Origin: Bacteroidota bacterium
GTDB lineage: Bacteria > Bacteroidota > Bacteroidia > Flavobacteriales > Flavobacteriaceae
Direction of reading: 5' to 3'
NCBI GenBank assembly: GCA_023387965.1
Contig: JAEWHE010000014.1
Span: 124,001-188,000, forward strand
DNA length: 64,000 nucleotides
A program made the translations under genes and the position numbers. Under the pieces are notes generated by a model that did not search any database, was not told the DNA's origin, and saw only the letters and a program-made list of their open reading frames with translations. Shown piece by piece: positions 8,549-17,019 of this stretch. Positions within the stretch are counted from its first letter, which is position 1. Every line of letters starts with the position of its first letter.

Positions 8549-10738
8549 ATGTCAACAGTCCGTTTTAAAGCATTGGCACAAACAGCAGACAGAAAACCTG
8601 TTGCTTTTGAAGAAGCCGATAAAAAATCTGCCATTTTTGGTAGCAATGTTTTTAATGATAAATCTATGCGTCAATTTTTAACGCAAGATGCTTATCAGGG
8701 AGTTCGAGATGCAATACTTCACGGAAAAAAAATTGACAGAAAATTAGCAGATTATATTGCTTTGGGAATGAAAGAATGGGCACTTTCAAAAGGTGTAACT
8801 CATTATACTCACTGGTTTCAACCGTTAACAGGAACAACTGCGGAAAAACACGACGCTTTTTTTGAAACATCTTTTGACGGAAGCGATCCGGTAGAAAAAT
8901 TCGGTGGAGGGCAATTGGTACAGCAAGAACCAGATGCTTCGAGTTTTCCTAACGGAGGAATTAGAAATACTTTTGAAGCGCGAGGTTACACGGCTTGGGA
9001 TCCTACATCACCAGCATTTATTTTTGGTACAACACTTTGTATTCCAACGGTTTTTGTAAGTTATACCGGAGAGGCGTTAGATTATAAAGCGCCACTTTTG
9101 CGGGCATTGAATGCCGTGGACAATGCAGCAACCAATGTTTGTAGATATTTTGATAAAAATGTAAAAAAAGTTACCGCTACTTTAGGTTGGGAACAAGAAT
9201 ATTTTTTGATTGATGCGGCTTTGGCTAATTCACGACCAGATATTTTAATGACTGGAAGAACGCTTTTAGGTCATTCATCTGCCAAAGGTCAACAGTTAGA
9301 CGATCATTATTTTGGCTCGATTCCAACACGTGTCCTAAATTATATGAGAGAATTGGAATATGAGTGTATGCTTTTAGGGATTCCTGTAAAAACACGTCAT
9401 AACGAAGTTGCTCCAAACCAATTTGAGTTGGCACCAATTTTTGAAGAAACCAATCTTGCCGTCGATCACAACTCTTTATTAATGGATGTGATGCAAAAAG
9501 TGGCAGAAAGACATAATTTTAGAGTGCTTTTTCATGAAAAACCGTTCAAAGGTGTAAATGGTTCAGGTAAGCATAATAACTGGTCTTTGGCAACTGATAC
9601 TGGTGTAAATCTACTTTCGCCAGGAAAAACACCAATGAGCAATTTGCAGTTTCTTACATTTTTTATCAATTCGATTAAAGCAGTTCAAACGTACGAAGAA
9701 TTAATGCGAGCTTCGATTGCTACTGCAAGTAACGATCACCGTTTAGGAGCGAACGAAGCACCACCGGCAATTATTTCGGTATTTATTGGTGAGCAATTGA
9801 CCCGGGTTTTAGAAGCTTTAGAAGGTGTTTCTGACGGAAAACTTTCGCCAGAAGAAAAAACCGGATTGAAATTAAATGTTGTAGGTAAAATCCCAGATGT
9901 ATTGCTTGATAATACGGATAGAAACAGAACTTCGCCTTTTGCTTTCACCGGAAATAAATTTGAGTTTCGAGCAGTAGGTTCATCGGCGAATTGTGCCAAT
10001 TCGATGACTACGTTGAATTCCATCGTTGCTAAACAATTAATTGACTTCAAGAAAGAAGTAGATGTTTTGGTGGACAAAAAAGGAATGAAAAAAGATGACG
10101 CCATCTTTAATGTTTTAAGAGAGTATATTAAGGAGACAAAAAATATTCTTTTTGAAGGCGATGGTTATAGTGATGCTTGGCAAGATGAAGCAGGAACACG
10201 CGGATTAAGCAATCATAAAACTACTCCGGAAGCTTTAAAAGCCAAAATTTCTGAAAAATCTTTTGCATTATTCAAAGAATTGAACGTGATGAACCATACC
10301 GAAGTTGAGGCAAGATACGAGATTGAGGTTGAAGAATACGCAAAGAAAATCCAAATAGAAGGTCGTGTTCTAGGGGATATTGCTCGTAATCACGTGGTTC
10401 CAACTGCTATTCGTTATCAAAATTTATTGATTGAAAATGTTCGTGGCTTAAAAGAAATTTTTGGAAAAGACTATGAGTCGGTTGCCAAAGAGCAATTAAA
10501 TTTGATAAAAGAAATTTCGGGCCACATCGAAGGGATTAATACGAAAGTAGAAGAAATGATTCAAGAGAGAAGAAACGCGAATAAGCTCGAAACCGCCGAA
10601 GAAATGGCTCACGCTTACTGCTTCACAGTGAAACCTTTCTTTGATGAAATTCGTAATCACTGTGATAAATTAGAACTTTTGGTGGACGATGAAATGTGGA
10701 CTTTAACTAAATATAGAGAGTTATTATTCACAAAATAA
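8549..10738 (+). CDS. glnN: Glutamine synthetase type III
   Basis: ATP-dependent ligation of ammonia to glutamate, the main ammonia assimilation step in the cytoplasm. At 729 residues it is the long GSIII type typical of Bacteroidota, not the 450-residue GSI. Visible signatures are the N-terminal GSIII block (FGSNVFNDKSM), the metal/substrate region WEQEYFLID, the block NEVAPNQFELAPIFEE, and the core motif KPFKGVNGSGKHNNWS (about residues 331-346). A C-terminal helical extension contains coiled-coil-like Glu/Lys segments. It stands alone between its own promoter region and terminator. Confidence 0.95.
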   Translation: MSTVRFKALAQTADRKPVAFEEADKKSAIFGSNVFNDKSMRQFLTQDAYQGVRDAILHGKKIDRKLADYIALGMKEWALSKGVTHYTHWFQPLTGTTAEKHDAFFETSFDGSDPVEKFGGGQLVQQEPDASSFPNGGIRNTFEARGYTAWDPTSPAFIFGTTLCIPTVFVSYTGEALDYKAPLLRALNAVDNAATNVCRYFDKNVKKVTATLGWEQEYFLIDAALANSRPDILMTGRTLLGHSSAKGQQLDDHYFGSIPTRVLNYMRELEYECMLLGIPVKTRHNEVAPNQFELAPIFEETNLAVDHNSLLMDVMQKVAERHNFRVLFHEKPFKGVNGSGKHNNWSLATDTGVNLLSPGKTPMSNLQFLTFFINSIKAVQTYEELMRASIATASNDHRLGANEAPPAIISVFIGEQLTRVLEALEGVSDGKLSPEEKTGLKLNVVGKIPDVLLDNTDRNRTSPFAFTGNKFEFRAVGSSANCANSMTTLNSIVAKQLIDFKKEVDVLVDKKGMKKDDAIFNVLREYIKETKNILFEGDGYSDAWQDEAGTRGLSNHKTTPEALKAKISEKSFALFKELNVMNHTEVEARYEIEVEEYAKKIQIEGRVLGDIARNHVVPTAIRYQNLLIENVRGLKEIFGKDYESVAKEQLNLIKEISGHIEGINTKVEEMIQERRNANKLETAEEMAHAYCFTVKPFFDEIRNHCDKLELLVDDEMWTLTKYRELLFTK

Positions 10739-10757
10739 TTGCTGAAAAAAATACCCC

Positions 10758-10800
10758 GAAAGCCTGTTTGAATAAATTTCGAGCAGGCTTTCTTATTTTT
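10758..10800 (+). terminator. Terminator after glnN
   Basis: Stem GAAAGCCTG / CAGGCTTTC with a 17-nt loop, then a T-rich run. It begins 20 nt after the stop codon. Confidence 0.75.
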
Positions 10801-10961
10801 TGTGAGAAAAAAATGACGCAGGAAGATTAAGCGAATATTATTGGAACGTAAAGTTTCGAAATCGAAATAGTTTAAAAAGATATTTTTTGTGCACTTCATC
10901 GATAATTGTAAACATTTCATAGAAAAAATGGTGTTTTTGTGAAAAAAATGCAACTTTCGAT

Positions 10962-10991
10962 TTTGAACATTGAAAAAAAGAAATAACTTTG
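10962..10991 (+). promoter_or_regulatory. Promoter of the curli operon
   Basis: TTTG at 10962-10965, 18 nt spacing, then TAACTTTG at 10984-10991. Both elements and the spacing match the primary Bacteroidota promoter. Transcription would start near 10996, leaving a leader of about 130 nt before the csgA-like ATG. The rest of 10800-11127 holds no gene. Confidence 0.6.
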
Positions 10992-11127
10992 ACTCAACAA
11001 AATACCACATTTGTTACCCCAATTTCCAAAATACTTTGCTTCAAAAAATGATTTGAAGTTGCCTTAAGACTTTTTTCGAAACCCCAAAATATTAAATTGT
11101 AATTATAACCAATTAAATATTTTTATT

Positions 11128-12264
11128 ATGAAAAAAGTGATTTTATCTGTAGGTTTTTTATTAGCTACAGGAGCAATTTTTGCTCAAAACAATGAGAGTA
11201 TTGTATCTCAAGATGGTACTAACAACAATTCAGTGGTTTTACAAGCTGGAGACACTAACCAATCGAACGTTAACCAAAGAGGTAACGTAACAGCTGCAAG
11301 TGGCGAAGAAAATGACTCTTACGTAAACCAAGATGGTGACAGAAACATTGCTGATGTTTCTCAAAGAGGAGATTTCAACGAGGCTGACATCATGCAAACT
11401 GGTAATGACAACGAGGCTTTGATTGACCAAGGAACCGGACAATCGGAAAACAATACTGCTTCTTCAACTCAAACTGGTAATGACAACTACTCTTCTCAAA
11501 CCCAACGTTTTGATAACAACGATGCAGTTGTAGAGCAAAACGGAGACAGAAACAGTGCCATCCAAGACCAAAGATCAGGACCTGATGGATCGCTTGGTAA
11601 CGATGCTCTAGCTCAACAAAATGGGGAAGACAACGAATCAATGCAAACTCAGAGAGGTCACGAGAACGTTGCAAATGTTCACCAAGGAATGATGCCAGGA
11701 GTGTCAAATGCAGTGAATAACTACGCAATGCAAGACCAAGATGGAGAAAGAAACGACGCTTTCATTTCTCAAGCTAACCAAGATAACCAAGCTTACCAAA
11801 TCCAAGTAGGAGATGATAACAACGCTGTAATCTGGCAAGATGAATTGCAACCAGTTATTAACGGTGGTGACATCGCTGGTCAATACCAAGAAGGTGACAG
11901 AAACTCTGCTACAATTGATCAAGGTGAGAACTACTTAGGAACTCCTTACACTGATTATGATCATGGAGATAATGTTTCTGGTCAAGCACAATTTGGTAAT
12001 GATAACGTGGCATACTCTAAACAAAGTGGAACAGCTAACCTTTCTGGCCAATTACAAATTGGAGATGGAAATGACGCTAACCACGTACAAGTTGGAGACA
12101 ATAACGTAGCTGCAACTTACCAAAATGGTGAAGGTAATAATTCAATCATCGATCAGTTAGGAGAAGACAACTGGGCTTTAACAGTTCAAACTGGTGAAAG
12201 CCACATGAGTACTGTAAACCAAGTTGGAACAGGAAACTCTTCTTACGTACAACAATCTAACTAA
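11128..12264 (+). CDS. csgA: CsgA-like curlin repeat protein (major amyloid subunit)
   Basis: Predicted secreted building block of a curli-type amyloid fibre. A signal peptide ends at AIFAQ (about residue 20). The mature protein consists almost entirely of curlin repeats of about 20-23 residues with the spacing Q-x-G-D-x-N-x-A-x-x-x-Q, where Gln and Asn ladders stack in the amyloid. Roughly 14-16 repeats are visible, against five in Escherichia coli CsgA, so this is a long subunit. It is acidic (many Asp) and lacks Cys. It is first in the operon, after a good promoter. A partial hairpin separates it from the next gene, which would favour excess production of this subunit. Confidence 0.85.
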   Translation: MKKVILSVGFLLATGAIFAQNNESIVSQDGTNNNSVVLQAGDTNQSNVNQRGNVTAASGEENDSYVNQDGDRNIADVSQRGDFNEADIMQTGNDNEALIDQGTGQSENNTASSTQTGNDNYSSQTQRFDNNDAVVEQNGDRNSAIQDQRSGPDGSLGNDALAQQNGEDNESMQTQRGHENVANVHQGMMPGVSNAVNNYAMQDQDGERNDAFISQANQDNQAYQIQVGDDNNAVIWQDELQPVINGGDIAGQYQEGDRNSATIDQGENYLGTPYTDYDHGDNVSGQAQFGNDNVAYSKQSGTANLSGQLQIGDGNDANHVQVGDNNVAATYQNGEGNNSIIDQLGEDNWALTVQTGESHMSTVNQVGTGNSSYVQQSN

Positions 12265-12277
12265 GGATTTTTATAAT

Positions 12278-12313
12278 AAAGATGGGACGGATTTTTTCGT
12301 CCTGTCTTTATTT
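12278..12313 (+). terminator. Attenuator-like hairpin between csgA-like and csgB-like genes
   Basis: AAAGA-TGGGACG pairs with CGTCC-TG-TCTTT around a T-rich loop, followed by TATTTTATT. The stem is imperfect and the T-run broken, so partial rather than full termination is likely. Confidence 0.5.
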
Positions 12314-12338
12314 TATTATTCCAATAAAATCCAAAATC

Positions 12339-12860
12339 ATGAAAGCAATATATTCCATATTCATTTTATTTCTGTTTTTTCCAACGGCGATTTTTGCTCA
12401 GGAAGAAGGAGAAAATTCTGGTTTTGAACAATACAGTTCAGATGTTTTTGATAAAAAAGAAAATGCGCTAAACTTGGTTTCGGGCATGAACAACCCTTCT
12501 GTAGTAGCTGAAACTTTGGCGGTAAATCCAGGAATTTTGATTGAACAAATAGGAGATTTTAACGTAGCAAGAACTAATTTAAACGCCAATACCGTTAATT
12601 TTTCTTTAGTTCAAAACGGAAATACCAATTTCGCCGAAATTTCCAAATCAGCAGAAACCATCAACCAAGCGGTTTTGCAAAATGGTTCTAACAATACCAT
12701 TTCAGATTTGTCCTTGTACACCAGTTATGATGTAAACATGCAAATGATTCAAAATGGTGAAAATCAAAGCATTCAAAATTACGGAACCAATTCGCTTTCA
12801 AAAGATATGACTGTTACACAATCCGGAAATGGAGCGTCTGTAATTATCATCAATCAATAA
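12339..12860 (+). CDS. csgB: CsgB-like minor curlin repeat protein
   Basis: A 173-residue exported protein. The signal peptide ends at IFAQE (about residue 21); ATG at 12339 is chosen because it starts this signal, while upstream in-frame codons would add an unrelated extension. The mature part has four or five curlin-like repeats of the QxGxxNxAxxxQ type, fewer and less regular than in the preceding gene. It ends in a hydrophobic VIIINQ strand. Position and repeat number suggest the nucleator or minor subunit. The name rests on context more than on a specific signature. Confidence 0.7.
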   Translation: MKAIYSIFILFLFFPTAIFAQEEGENSGFEQYSSDVFDKKENALNLVSGMNNPSVVAETLAVNPGILIEQIGDFNVARTNLNANTVNFSLVQNGNTNFAEISKSAETINQAVLQNGSNNTISDLSLYTSYDVNMQMIQNGENQSIQNYGTNSLSKDMTVTQSGNGASVIIINQ

Positions 12861-12873
12861 ATATTTGTTCAAA

Positions 12874-13269
12874 ATGAAAACTTCAATTCTAATTTTTATG
12901 CTCGTGCTTATCAATACCGTTTTTGCGCAAGCTCCTGAAGGCGACCTTCGGGCAAAAATTATAGTTGAAGAAATTGAAAATAACATTAAAATTACCGGAA
13001 CGGCTGAAAATCTTTCAGATATCATGCAGAGTATGACCTACAAACTTTCGGTAATCAAAAAAAATATCAATACAAACAATCAATCTAATAATGCGCAAGA
13101 GGGATTATTTTCTCTTGAACCCAATGAGATTAAAAATCTTTCCACAACTCAGGTAAACATTGGCGAAAATGATCAAATCATCGTCATGTTGCTTTTTTAT
13201 AATGAAGACAAGGAAATTGTAGCAAAAGACCGAATCGTGTTAGGCGAAGCGGAAAAAAAAAAGAAATAA
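12874..13269 (+). CDS. csgH: CsgH/CsgC-like curli chaperone domain, probably N-terminal half of a CsgH-CsgE protein
   Basis: A 131-residue exported protein with a signal peptide ending at VFAQ (about residue 18). The mature domain matches the CsgH pattern: an initial strand pair (IKITGTAENL), a central YKLSVIKKN strand, a NNQSNNAQEGLFSL loop followed by LEPNEIKNLSTTQVNI, and a final edge strand. CsgH and CsgC inhibit premature amyloid formation in the periplasm. The ATG at 12874 is chosen over TTG at 12865. It ends in a Lys-rich tail encoded by an A10 tract (13253-13262), two bases upstream of the csgE frame, which lacks a signal of its own. The two may be one protein; see findings. Confidence 0.65.
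   Translation: MKTSILIFMLVLINTVFAQAPEGDLRAKIIVEEIENNIKITGTAENLSDIMQSMTYKLSVIKKNINTNNQSNNAQEGLFSLEPNEIKNLSTTQVNIGENDQIIVMLLFYNEDKEIVAKDRIVLGEAEKKKK
13253..13263 (+). other. A10-G slippery tract joining the csgH-like and csgE frames
   Basis: Ten A followed by G contains the heptamer A-AAA-AAG in the csgH reading frame. A -1 shift here reads on through GAA-ATA-ATA-TTG into csgE with no stop codon. Homopolymers of this length also allow RNA polymerase slippage, and are a common site of sequencing indels. Confidence 0.5.
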
Positions 13270-13271
13270 TA

Positions 13272-13595
13272 TTGCTACCTGAGGACGGATTTATGCTTTC
13301 GGGAATCGTGTCAGATGATACGAAAACGAAAATCGGAAAAGACTTTTACGACATGTATTATTATATGTACAACGAAAAAAAAGTCAATTCTAAAAAGATT
13401 GTTACTGTTAGTGAAGAATTAAGTTTTGCAAGAACAACAAAATTAATTATAACTGTCGAAAATACAATTGTGCTCGAATTCATCGCCAAACCGGATGAAG
13501 AATTCCTCAAATACATGGCACAAGAATCAGTAAACGCCACCATTAATCAACTTAAAAGACTTGAAAAACAAAGCAAACAAATCACTCAGTATTAA
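13272..13595 (+). CDS. csgE: CsgE-family curli secretion specificity factor
   Basis: CsgE is a periplasmic adaptor that caps the CsgG channel and recruits the subunit. The 107-residue sequence shows the CsgE core: GIVSDDTKTKIGKDFYDMYYYMY, then KIVTVSEELSFARTTKLIITVEN, then a C-terminal helix. The only start near the 5' end is TTG at 13272 (an ATG at 13302 lies further in). No signal peptide is present with either, although CsgE must be exported. The frame is open upstream to 13206 and overlaps the end of the csgH-like gene in the -1 frame, so export most simply comes from a fused CsgH-CsgE product. Confidence 0.75.
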   Translation: MLPEDGFMLSGIVSDDTKTKIGKDFYDMYYYMYNEKKVNSKKIVTVSEELSFARTTKLIITVENTIVLEFIAKPDEEFLKYMAQESVNATINQLKRLEKQSKQITQY

Positions 13596-13610
13596 TCTAA
13601 ACCAATAAAC

Positions 13611-14009
13611 ATGAAATTTCTTACCACATCAATATTGGTCTTGGCGACTACCCAACTTCTCGCTCAAGACTTGGTTTACAAACCTCGAAATCCAAATTTT
13701 GGAGGCGACACGTTCAACTATGCATGGCTTTTGAGTTCGGCAGAATCTCAAAATTTATTAAAAGACGCTTCGGCTCCTCAAAACCAAAAAACGGAACTTG
13801 AAAGGTTTATAGACAATCTAAATACCCAATTGCTTAACCAAGTTTCGCGGTCTTTGTTTACGCAACAATTTGGCACCGATGGAATTTCTGAAGGAACTTA
13901 CACCTTTGGAACCTTGGCAATCGATGTTTATCCTTCGCAAGGTGGATTGACAATCAACATTTTAGATACTACAACCGGAGAGCAGACTCAAGTTATTATC
14001 CCTCAGTAA
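13611..14009 (+). CDS. csgF: CsgF curli assembly protein
   Basis: CsgF is secreted to the cell surface and couples CsgG to fibre nucleation. The 132-residue protein has a signal peptide ending at LLAQ (about residue 18). It then has the diagnostic N-terminal segment LVYKPRNPNFGGDTFNYAWLL, which in E. coli CsgF inserts into the CsgG pore. A helical middle and a strand-rich C-terminal half (GTYTFGTLAIDVYPS) complete the usual fold. Length equals the family norm. The stop codon is 2 nt before csgG, so the pair is coupled. Confidence 0.9.
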   Translation: MKFLTTSILVLATTQLLAQDLVYKPRNPNFGGDTFNYAWLLSSAESQNLLKDASAPQNQKTELERFIDNLNTQLLNQVSRSLFTQQFGTDGISEGTYTFGTLAIDVYPSQGGLTINILDTTTGEQTQVIIPQ

Positions 14010-14011
14010 TT

Positions 14012-15445
14012 ATGCCATACAGAATTATTTTATCAGCATTGCTGCTTGTTTTGCTATGCAGTTGCGGAGCCTATTACAATCAGCCAACCGGAGTTCAAAA
14101 AGCAATTTTAGGCGAATCTACTCCGGCAACTTCCGCTTTAAAAGAATTGCCAAAACCTAAAGAACCAGTAGTAGTCGGAATTTATAAATTTCGTGACCAA
14201 ACCGGTCAATACAAAGCTGCCGAAAACGGTTCAACTTTTAGTACGGCGGTAACTCAAGGAGCAACTTCTATCTTGATTAAAGCTTTGGAAGATTCGAAAT
14301 GGTTTATCCCAATCGAAAGAGAAAATATCGGAAATTTATTACAAGAACGAAACCTAATTCGTTCTACCAGACAAGAATATTCTAAAAATCCAAATCCAAA
14401 CGATCCGCAACTCACGCCACTTTTATACGCTGGAGTTTTGCTCGAAGGCGGAATTGTATCGTACGATTCTAACATTATCACGGGTGGTTTTGGTGCCAGA
14501 TATTTTGCCGTCGGAGGTTCTACTCGATACCGTCAAGATCGCGTAACGGTTTACTTACGAATGATTTCCACATCAAACGGAAAAATTTTAAAATCGGTTT
14601 ATGTTTCTAAAACGGTCTTGTCGCAAGCGGTTGACCAAAGTTTTTTTAGATATGTAAAATTTAAGCGATTACTAGAAATTGAAACCGGTTACACCACTAA
14701 CGAACCCGTTCACATGGCCGTTACTGAAGCGATTGAAAAAGCCGTAGAATCTTTAGTTTTAGAAGGAATTAAAGACAATATTTGGCAAGCCGATGCTCCA
14801 AAAGAAGAAGTGGCAGAGTTGCTTCACAATTATTCCGAAGAAAAACAAACCGCCGATGCAACTGCCATTTACAACCGTGAATTGGTGGACAGAAGATCAA
14901 AATTTGCATTAGAAGTCGGAGGAGGAGCCACTTTAATCGATGGTGATTACAGTAACTCGATGATGCGACCTTTTGGACGAGGAGCGATGAAATTTTTTCT
15001 AACTCCGGCACTCAATCTAAGCGGTTCGACTAATGTAATTAACCTCGCTAACAAAGACCGTTTGGATGTCGGCTATATTACTTTCGACCTAAACTCCGAA
15101 TATACTTTATTGCCGAAAGACCAAATTAGTCCTTTTGTTTATGCAGGAGTTGGTTTAGGCGTCAACAGATTATTTGAAAACGAACATTTTAAATTTCAAT
15201 ACGGAGCCGGTTTAGAATATATGGCTTCGAAAAAAGTTGGGGTAAAAGTTTTTGCCGAACACAACATTAATTTCAGCGATAATATCGACTACATTGAAAG
15301 AGGGGTTCGTGACGATTTTTATTTCAAATTTGGTTTGGGACTCACGTATTATTTCCCAAAAAGAAAAGAAAAAGAGTATGACAAATACATTATCGAAGAA
15401 AATCCGCTGAACCAACAACCACAGTCTCAGCCGAAAAAACAATAA
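14012..15445 (+). CDS. csgG: CsgG curli secretion channel with extra C-terminal beta-barrel
   Basis: CsgG forms the nonameric outer-membrane channel that exports curli subunits. Lipoprotein signal with lipobox LCSC (Cys about residue 18). Residues about 35-270 form the CsgG domain: VVVGIYKFRDQTGQY, FSTAVTQGATSILIKAL, the ENIGNLLQERNLIRS segment, and the transmembrane hairpin region around GFGARYFAVGGSTRYRQDRVTVYLR. E. coli CsgG is about 277 residues; this one is 477. The extra part (about 290-460) has alternating strands ending in aromatic residues, like a small OmpA/OmpX-type outer-membrane barrel, then a charged Gln-rich tail. The added barrel is the odd feature. Confidence 0.9.
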   Translation: MPYRIILSALLLVLLCSCGAYYNQPTGVQKAILGESTPATSALKELPKPKEPVVVGIYKFRDQTGQYKAAENGSTFSTAVTQGATSILIKALEDSKWFIPIERENIGNLLQERNLIRSTRQEYSKNPNPNDPQLTPLLYAGVLLEGGIVSYDSNIITGGFGARYFAVGGSTRYRQDRVTVYLRMISTSNGKILKSVYVSKTVLSQAVDQSFFRYVKFKRLLEIETGYTTNEPVHMAVTEAIEKAVESLVLEGIKDNIWQADAPKEEVAELLHNYSEEKQTADATAIYNRELVDRRSKFALEVGGGATLIDGDYSNSMMRPFGRGAMKFFLTPALNLSGSTNVINLANKDRLDVGYITFDLNSEYTLLPKDQISPFVYAGVGLGVNRLFENEHFKFQYGAGLEYMASKKVGVKVFAEHNINFSDNIDYIERGVRDDFYFKFGLGLTYYFPKRKEKEYDKYIIEENPLNQQPQSQPKKQ

Positions 15446-15448
15446 ACT

Positions 15449-16933
15449 ATGAAAAATATTATACAATTTTTAGGACTTTCTTTACTGTTTTTCTTGGTGA
15501 GTTGCAGCGAAGAAAAAATCGATGGTTTAGACTACGGTTCGGTTTCTGGCCGTGTGGTAACCGCCAATACATTTTTGCCTCTTGCTAACGCAAAAGTTTT
15601 TTCCAGCCCAAATTCGAGTACGGTTTTTACAGATGAAGACGGGCGTTTTTCGATCACAGGCGTTGTTACCGGAGATTATTCTTTTCAAGCGCAAAAAGAC
15701 GGCTATCTTACTAAATACGAAGGTGTTACTGTTACGATTGACAACAACACCGAAGTTGTTTTTGAAATGGAACTTTCCGCCACTAACAATAGACCTCCCG
15801 ATACTCCAGTTCTCACGGCTCCAGAGGACAATGCCGAAAATCTTCCGTTAGAAGTAACCTTAAAATGGGAAGCAGCTGATGTTGATACAGATTCGCTTAC
15901 TTATGAAGTTACGGTGAGAAATGACATGAATGATGAGGTTTTGCGTTTTCCTGATTTAACCGAAAAAACTTTGTTGCTCACCAATCTTTCTTTTGGAACA
16001 AAATATTTTTGGCAAGTGGCTTCGTCTGATGGAGTGAACACGCCGGTTTTGAGCGTTGTTCGTTCTTTTAAAACAACCTCGTTCCCACAAACGCGACATC
16101 TTTTTGTGAAAAAATTAGGTGAAAATAATGTGATTTATGCCGGAAACGAAACCGGAAGCCAAGTACAATTGACTTCTGCACAAAGCAACAGTTGGCGACC
16201 AAGAAAAAATGTAGCAACTAATAAAATTGGATTTATTCGCGCTACGGCATCGCAAAACCACATTTATACAATGAATCCTGATGGTTCGGGGATTTTTAAA
16301 GTAACCAATGCCGTGCCAATTGCAGGATTTAATTCGGCTTATCTCAATTTTTCATGGAATAATTCCGGAAGTAGTTTGCTTTACGCAAATTTCAATAAAT
16401 TATATCGAATTAACGCCAACGGAAGTGGTTTGACACAAATTTTTCAAACGCCAGATGGAAAATTTATTTCTGAAGTAGATTGGAGTTATGACGAATCTAA
16501 AATAGCCTTAAAAGTCAATAATGCTGCCGGATATGAGTGCGAAATTTATGTAATCGACCAAAACGGAAGTATTCTTAATAATGTGATTTCTGGCGTTTCG
16601 GGAGCAATTGGAGGCCTAAATTTTTCAGTGACCGGACAAAAATTAATTTTTACCAGAGATGTTTCAGGATTTGAAAATCAAGATTACCGACAACTCGATT
16701 CAAGAATTTTTCAGCATATTTTGACCACAGGAATTACCTCCGAAATTAGCGTGGAAAAACCAACGGGAACGGTGGATTTAGATGTACGTTATTCGCCAAA
16801 CGAAGCCGATTTAATTTTTGTCAATACTTCTAATGATTTTTTAAGCGAAAGACGAATCCAAAAATTTACCATCGGAACGCCAACATCTCGGGTTACATTG
16901 TTTACTAACGCCGAAATGCCTGATTTTGAATAA
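15449..16933 (+). CDS. Curli-operon lipoprotein with carboxypeptidase-regulatory, Fn3 and PD40 propeller domains
   Basis: A 494-residue lipoprotein (lipobox LVSC, Cys about residue 19) starting 3 nt after csgG. Domain order: a carboxypeptidase-regulatory-like beta-sandwich (about 30-105, with SGRVVTANTFLPLANAKV), a fibronectin-III-like domain (about 115-210, ending in WQVASSDG), and a TolB/WD40-like propeller with repeats such as YTMNPDGSGIFKV and YRINANGSGLTQI (about 215-490). No catalytic site is visible. Tight coupling to csgG suggests it is a surface or periplasmic accessory of the curli apparatus. This role is inferred from context. Confidence 0.75.
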   Translation: MKNIIQFLGLSLLFFLVSCSEEKIDGLDYGSVSGRVVTANTFLPLANAKVFSSPNSSTVFTDEDGRFSITGVVTGDYSFQAQKDGYLTKYEGVTVTIDNNTEVVFEMELSATNNRPPDTPVLTAPEDNAENLPLEVTLKWEAADVDTDSLTYEVTVRNDMNDEVLRFPDLTEKTLLLTNLSFGTKYFWQVASSDGVNTPVLSVVRSFKTTSFPQTRHLFVKKLGENNVIYAGNETGSQVQLTSAQSNSWRPRKNVATNKIGFIRATASQNHIYTMNPDGSGIFKVTNAVPIAGFNSAYLNFSWNNSGSSLLYANFNKLYRINANGSGLTQIFQTPDGKFISEVDWSYDESKIALKVNNAAGYECEIYVIDQNGSILNNVISGVSGAIGGLNFSVTGQKLIFTRDVSGFENQDYRQLDSRIFQHILTTGITSEISVEKPTGTVDLDVRYSPNEADLIFVNTSNDFLSERRIQKFTIGTPTSRVTLFTNAEMPDFE

Positions 16934-16943
16934 AGTGATGATT

Positions 16944-16976
16944 AAAATGGTTTCAATTTTGGAGCCATTTTTTTTG
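16944..16976 (+). terminator. Terminator closing the curli operon
   Basis: AAAATGG-TTTCA and GGAGCCATTTT pair around ATTTT, followed by a T-run. It lies 10 nt after the lipoprotein stop codon. Confidence 0.7.
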
Positions 16977-17019
16977 TAATAAATTATCGAAAAAATCGTT
17001 TTTATCTAAATTTACAAAA

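Noticed and set aside
11390..11728. Open frames opposite the curlin gene
   Set aside because: They arise from the repeated Gln/Asn codons and have no recognisable domain or leader.
11128..12264. DNA tandem repeats inside the csgA-like gene
   Set aside because: They follow the protein repeat and codon phase; they are curlin repeats, not a separate DNA element.
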